A stretch of DNA of 54,179 bases from positions 1 to 54,179 of the forward strand of contig JAQYWO010000020.1 in the NCBI GenBank assembly GCA_029379215.1, in the 5' to 3' direction. This DNA comes from Rhizonema sp. PD37. GTDB lineage: Bacteria > Cyanobacteriota > Cyanobacteriia > Cyanobacteriales > Nostocaceae. A program made the translations under genes and the position numbers. Each line of letters starts with the position of its first letter. Position 1 is the first letter of the stretch. Below, piece after piece: positions 50,946 through 54,179 of this stretch. The notes below the pieces were generated by a model, which was not told the origin of the DNA, ran no database searches, and was given only the letters and a program-made list of their open reading frames with translations.

Positions 50946-52475
50946 ATGACACTTGATTCTCCCCAACTTATCACATTCAAGCCTACGGAAAAAGGCTTGG
51001 TGAAACGCAAACTGACGAAATGGCTGATGGGGTTATTGATACTTTGTTCAATGACAGGAGGTGCATATCTTGTGTATCGTCAGACGATGATTTCCACAAG
51101 CCTTGAAGCCAGAAGCAAAATGCTGACGGTACCAGTTGAGCGAGAAACGTTACCAATTGTCATTTCAGCCAACGGTACCGTAGAAGCTAAACAATCAACC
51201 AACGTCAGCCCTAAAAGCTCTGGACAGCTAAAGAGCTTGCTGGTGAAGGAAGGTGACTCTGTTAAAGCAGGGCAAATCCTGGCATACATGGATGACTCAA
51301 ATTTGCAAGGGCAACTGATTCAGGCACAGGGATCTTTAGCTGCTGCCCAGGCAAATTTGCAAAAGGCAATAGTCGGTAATCGCCCTCAAGAAATTGCTCA
51401 ATCACAAGCACAATTAGAACAAGCCCAAGCGAGTTTACAAAAAGCAGAAGCAGGTAACCGCTCTCAAGATATCGCTCAGGCTGAGGCACGTTTAAAAAGC
51501 GCTCAAGCAAGTTTTACGAAAGCGGAAGATGATTTCCAGCGCAATCAACAACTATACAATGCAGGTGCTATCTCCCTTCAGACTGTAAACCAAAAACGAG
51601 CTGATCGCGATAGCGCCCAAGCTACCGTCAATGAAACACAGCAAGCGTTGGCATTGCAAAAAGCCGGATCACGCACTGAAGATATTGAGCAACTAAAGGG
51701 AGTAGTTCAGGAAAAACAGCAAGCTTTAGCACTGCTGAAAGCAGGAACACGTAAGGAAGATATTGACTCCGCACGTGCTCAGGTGACTCAGCAACAGGGC
51801 AACTTGAAAACGATTCAAACACAAATTAAAGATACGGTTATTCGTGCGCCATTTAGTGGGATTGTGACTTCCAAGTATGCCGATCCGGGAAATTTCGTGA
51901 CACCCACCACATCAGGGAGTTCGGTTTCGGGTTCAACCTCTTCTTCAATTCTGTCGTTGGCATCAACCTATCAGGTTGCGGCAAATGTTGCCGAAACTGA
52001 TATTAGCAAAATTAAGGTAGGGCAGTCAGTCACGATTACAGCTGATGCCTATCCTGACAAAACGTTTAAGGGGAAGGTTGCCTCTATTGCTGCTCAGGCA
52101 AGTGTCACATCTAATGTCACCAGCGTTAAAGTTAAAGTCGATCTCAATGATCCTGAAACTCTCCTGCTTCCAAGTATGAATGTCGATGCGAAATTCGATG
52201 CAGGCAAATTAAACAATGTGCTTGTTGTGCCAACGGTGGCGATCGCACGTCAGAAGAACGGTACTGGAGTGCAGGTAATTACGGAAAATGGTAGCACTCG
52301 ATTTGTACCAATTAAAACTGGACTTACCGTCAGTAACAAAACAGAAGTGCGCTCCGGTTTACAAGGAAATGAAAGGGTTTTGGTGAGTGCGCCATCCAAT
52401 TCTAACAAAGATAGTAATAGAAACAGGGGTGGTTCTGGTGGCGGTATGGGTGGTCCTCCTCCCGGTGGTCCTTAA
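50946..52475 (+). CDS. HlyD/MacA-type periplasmic adaptor of an efflux system
   Basis: A 509-aa membrane-fusion protein. One transmembrane helix (about 25-45) anchors it, then half of a lipoyl domain (VISANGTVEAKQSTNVSPKS), a long coiled coil (about 135-285), the other lipoyl half (VIRAPFSGIVTSKYADPGNF) and beta-barrel domains. The hairpin has four copies of a G-x-R-x-x-(D/E)-I motif (GNRPQEI, GNRSQDI, GSRTEDI, GTRKEDI). The C-terminus is Gly/Pro-rich (GGSGGGMGGPPPGGP). It would link the inner-membrane permease encoded next to an outer-membrane channel. The cargo is unknown; the neighbours suggest an envelope or toxin response. Confidence 0.92.
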   Translation: MTLDSPQLITFKPTEKGLVKRKLTKWLMGLLILCSMTGGAYLVYRQTMISTSLEARSKMLTVPVERETLPIVISANGTVEAKQSTNVSPKSSGQLKSLLVKEGDSVKAGQILAYMDDSNLQGQLIQAQGSLAAAQANLQKAIVGNRPQEIAQSQAQLEQAQASLQKAEAGNRSQDIAQAEARLKSAQASFTKAEDDFQRNQQLYNAGAISLQTVNQKRADRDSAQATVNETQQALALQKAGSRTEDIEQLKGVVQEKQQALALLKAGTRKEDIDSARAQVTQQQGNLKTIQTQIKDTVIRAPFSGIVTSKYADPGNFVTPTTSGSSVSGSTSSSILSLASTYQVAANVAETDISKIKVGQSVTITADAYPDKTFKGKVASIAAQASVTSNVTSVKVKVDLNDPETLLLPSMNVDAKFDAGKLNNVLVVPTVAIARQKNGTGVQVITENGSTRFVPIKTGLTVSNKTEVRSGLQGNERVLVSAPSNSNKDSNRNRGGSGGGMGGPPPGGP

Positions 52476-52502
52476 ACTTGGTATGACAAGTGAGGTTTAG
52501 TA

Positions 52503-53804
52503 ATGACAAAATTAGGTGATCGCAAACCACTTAAACAAGCATCTATTCTGAAGCGGAGTTCTTCGGTATCAGTCTTTGAAATTCTGACAATGGCAATGGA
52601 GGCACTTTGGAGTAATAAACTCCGCACTGTGCTCACAATGCTGGGTATCATCATTGGTATTACCGCAGTCATTGCTGTCACTGCTATTGGTCAAGGTACC
52701 CAAAAGTCAACAGAGCAACGACTACAATCACTCGGAACCGACATTTTACAAGTGCAATCGGGTGCAGCCAGAAGTGGTGGGGTACGGCAGGGCAGCGGGA
52801 GTGCCACAACATTAACATTGGAAGATGCTCAGGCGATCGAGCAACAGGTTTTAGGGGTTGAACGAGTGTCTGCTATTTTGCAACAGAGTGCTCAAGTCGT
52901 CCATGCTCAAAATAACGACTCAATGACCATTATTGGCACCGATGTTAATTATCCAGATGTGCGAAACACACATCCTCAAATAGGTAGGTTTTTTACTCAG
53001 GAGGAAGTCGCTGCGGCAAAACCTGTGGCGGTTATGGGTCCCACCGCACGAGATGAGTTGCTGGGGACTCGAAGTAATATAGACGGCGCTCAAATTCGCA
53101 TTCAAGGACAAACCTACGATGTAATTGGCGTTATGGAAACCAAGGGAGCGCAAGGGCCACAAAACCCGGATGAACAAATTTATATTCCTCTGACTAACAT
53201 GTCTGCCCGTTTAGTAGGGAACAACTCCGTCAAGGGACTTGCCGTTCGCTCCATTTTTGTCAAAGTTAAGAGTCAGGATCTATTAGACGCAGCCCAGTAT
53301 CAAACGACGAATCTCTTGCGAGTACGACATGGTATTTTTCCCGAAAAAGGAGATACCGATGATTTTAGGACTGTGAATTCGGCTGATATCATTAACACGC
53401 TCACCAGTACATCTAAGCTTTTTACCGTAATGATTGTGGCTGTTGCGGCAATTTCTTTAATTGTTGGCGGCATTGGCATTGCTAATATCATGCTTGTATC
53501 TGTAGTCGAGCGGACAAGGGAAATCGGGATTCGTAAAGCGATTGGAGCAACCAGTGTTGCCATATTGAGCCAATTTTTAGCCGAGGCAGTGGTGATTGCG
53601 GCAATGGGAGGCGTGGTTGGTATCTGCCTTGGAGTTGCGATCGCCGTCGCTGCCTCAAACCTGTTCCAATTTCCCTTAGTGATTTCGCTCTGGTCGATCC
53701 TGCTCGGCTTTGGTTTAACGTTCATGATAGGGTTATCAGCTGGAGTGATTCCCGCTCGCAATGCTGCCAAACTTGACCCGATTACGGCATTGAGAAGTGA
53801 TTAA
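52503..53804 (+). CDS. MacB/FtsX-type ABC transporter permease
   Basis: A 433-aa permease with four transmembrane helices. The first, near residues 37-60 (NKLRTVLTMLGIIIGITAVI), is followed by a large periplasmic MacB-PCD domain (about 65-280). The last three lie at about 305-330, 350-385 and 395-420. The motif 'VERTREIGIRKAIGATSVAI' before helix 3 is the coupling segment to an ATPase. Unlike E. coli MacB it lacks a fused ATPase domain, so a separate ATPase is needed. None is found in the remaining 375 nt, which are repeats. It pairs with the adaptor gene upstream, 27 nt between them. DevC-type permeases of heterocyst glycolipid export are relatives. Confidence 0.92.
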   Translation: MTKLGDRKPLKQASILKRSSSVSVFEILTMAMEALWSNKLRTVLTMLGIIIGITAVIAVTAIGQGTQKSTEQRLQSLGTDILQVQSGAARSGGVRQGSGSATTLTLEDAQAIEQQVLGVERVSAILQQSAQVVHAQNNDSMTIIGTDVNYPDVRNTHPQIGRFFTQEEVAAAKPVAVMGPTARDELLGTRSNIDGAQIRIQGQTYDVIGVMETKGAQGPQNPDEQIYIPLTNMSARLVGNNSVKGLAVRSIFVKVKSQDLLDAAQYQTTNLLRVRHGIFPEKGDTDDFRTVNSADIINTLTSTSKLFTVMIVAVAAISLIVGGIGIANIMLVSVVERTREIGIRKAIGATSVAILSQFLAEAVVIAAMGGVVGICLGVAIAVAASNLFQFPLVISLWSILLGFGLTFMIGLSAGVIPARNAAKLDPITALRSD

Positions 53805-54179
53805 AATACTAAAGATTAGGACTTACACTCTACAATTTCTTGACGCTCTTGGCGTCTTCTCTGCGAGACGCCTGACGGCGAAGGCGGTTCAATAAATTAA
53901 GCTTTTAATTTCAAAAATGTTTGCAACACATGAACCTATCGTAAGGCCGAACAGCCCTTCGGGTGACGCTTGAAGACTCGCTAACGCTGCGCTAACGCAG
54001 TCCCCTACGGAGGGAAACCCTCCTGCTTTCTCTGTCTCACCGTGACGCTCGTTCGCGTTCGAGAAGCGTCTCGTTGGCGCAGCCTCTCCGGCAGGAGAAG
54101 AGAAGCGTCTCCCCTTGGGAGAGGACTCGCTCTAAGCGAAGCTATGCCGTAGGCTTTACGCTACGAAGATCGCCCCTAC
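53805..54179. repeat. Dense GC-rich palindromic repeat block at the window edge
   Basis: A cluster of short palindromes and direct repeats. GAGAAGCGTCTC appears at 54061-54072 and again at 54100-54111. GGAGGG-AAA-CCCTCC forms a hairpin at 54009-54023. Many GACGCC/GGCGTC pieces lie at 53836-53890. Base composition is sharply higher in GC than in the permease gene. No coding frame. It resembles the repeat in the PIN-type remnant at 43 kb. Confidence 0.75.

Noticed and set aside
53300..53770. 156-aa antisense frame in the permease gene
   Set aside because: Mirror of the hydrophobic permease helices; no independent support.

Overview
The window comes from a cyanobacterium, most likely a filamentous, heterocyst-type (Nostocales) genome. 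It carries high-light-inducible proteins (Hlip), the magnesium chelatase subunit ChlD, the group 3 sigma factor SigF, an FtsH protease of the thylakoid FtsH2 type, a cyanobacterial cystine lyase (C-DES) and many GCGATCGC (HIP1) octamers. AT-rich spacers full of palindromic and short tandem repeats also fit. Genus cannot be settled from the sequence alone.

Layout. 1-2.8 kb: two tandem Hlip genes, a Usp-like gene, then decayed remnants of a nitrate-type ABC transporter (an NrtD-like ATPase with a frameshift and a lost Walker B, and a truncated NrtB-like permease). 2.8-10 kb: a long decayed spacer, a histidine kinase, RNase III, ChlD, SigF and a Bax-inhibitor-1 protein. 10-15 kb: a housekeeping run of prfB (with a programmed +1 frameshift), a DUF3285 small protein, ybeY, dgkA, trpG/pabA, a metal-site-less MBL-fold protein and a 40-aa NdhP-like membrane peptide. 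15-25 kb: a second MBL-fold protein, small conserved cyanobacterial proteins, YjbQ, MetAP, an overlapping DUF6888/DUF6887 pair, a glycosyltransferase-like protein, the cystine lyase and a TM0106-type nuclease. 25-34 kb: a twice-frameshifted methyltransferase, a Ser/Thr kinase, tRNA-Asp, gltX, a secreted protein and ftsH. 34-43 kb: a ParDE-like toxin-antitoxin pair, a HAD protein, a 1662-aa SF1 helicase with an unusual N-terminus, a methyltransferase and a broken PIN-type toxin remnant.

43-54 kb is the most system-like part. A two-component system (OmpR-type regulator plus a kinase with a Pro-rich sensor loop) faces a small secreted Pro-rich protein. Further on lie an exported intradiol-dioxygenase-like protein, a second secreted protein with two internal repeats, a cytochrome b561, a HlyD/MacA-like adaptor and a MacB/FtsX-type permease. 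Three promoters in this stretch share one architecture: an inverted repeat AAATTACA-N4-TGTAATTY, then CTGTCAT 33-34 nt downstream of its start, then AAATGTMAAC at 59-60 nt. One copy sits between the regulator and the first secreted gene, one before the dioxygenase and one before the second secreted gene. This looks like a local regulon for an envelope response, perhaps to phenolic or toxic compounds. The function is inference; the repeated promoter is visible directly.

The window ends in a dense block of GC-rich palindromic repeats directly after the permease, with no ATPase gene in view. Many spacers carry hairpins that either end transcription or belong to dispersed cyanobacterial repeat families.
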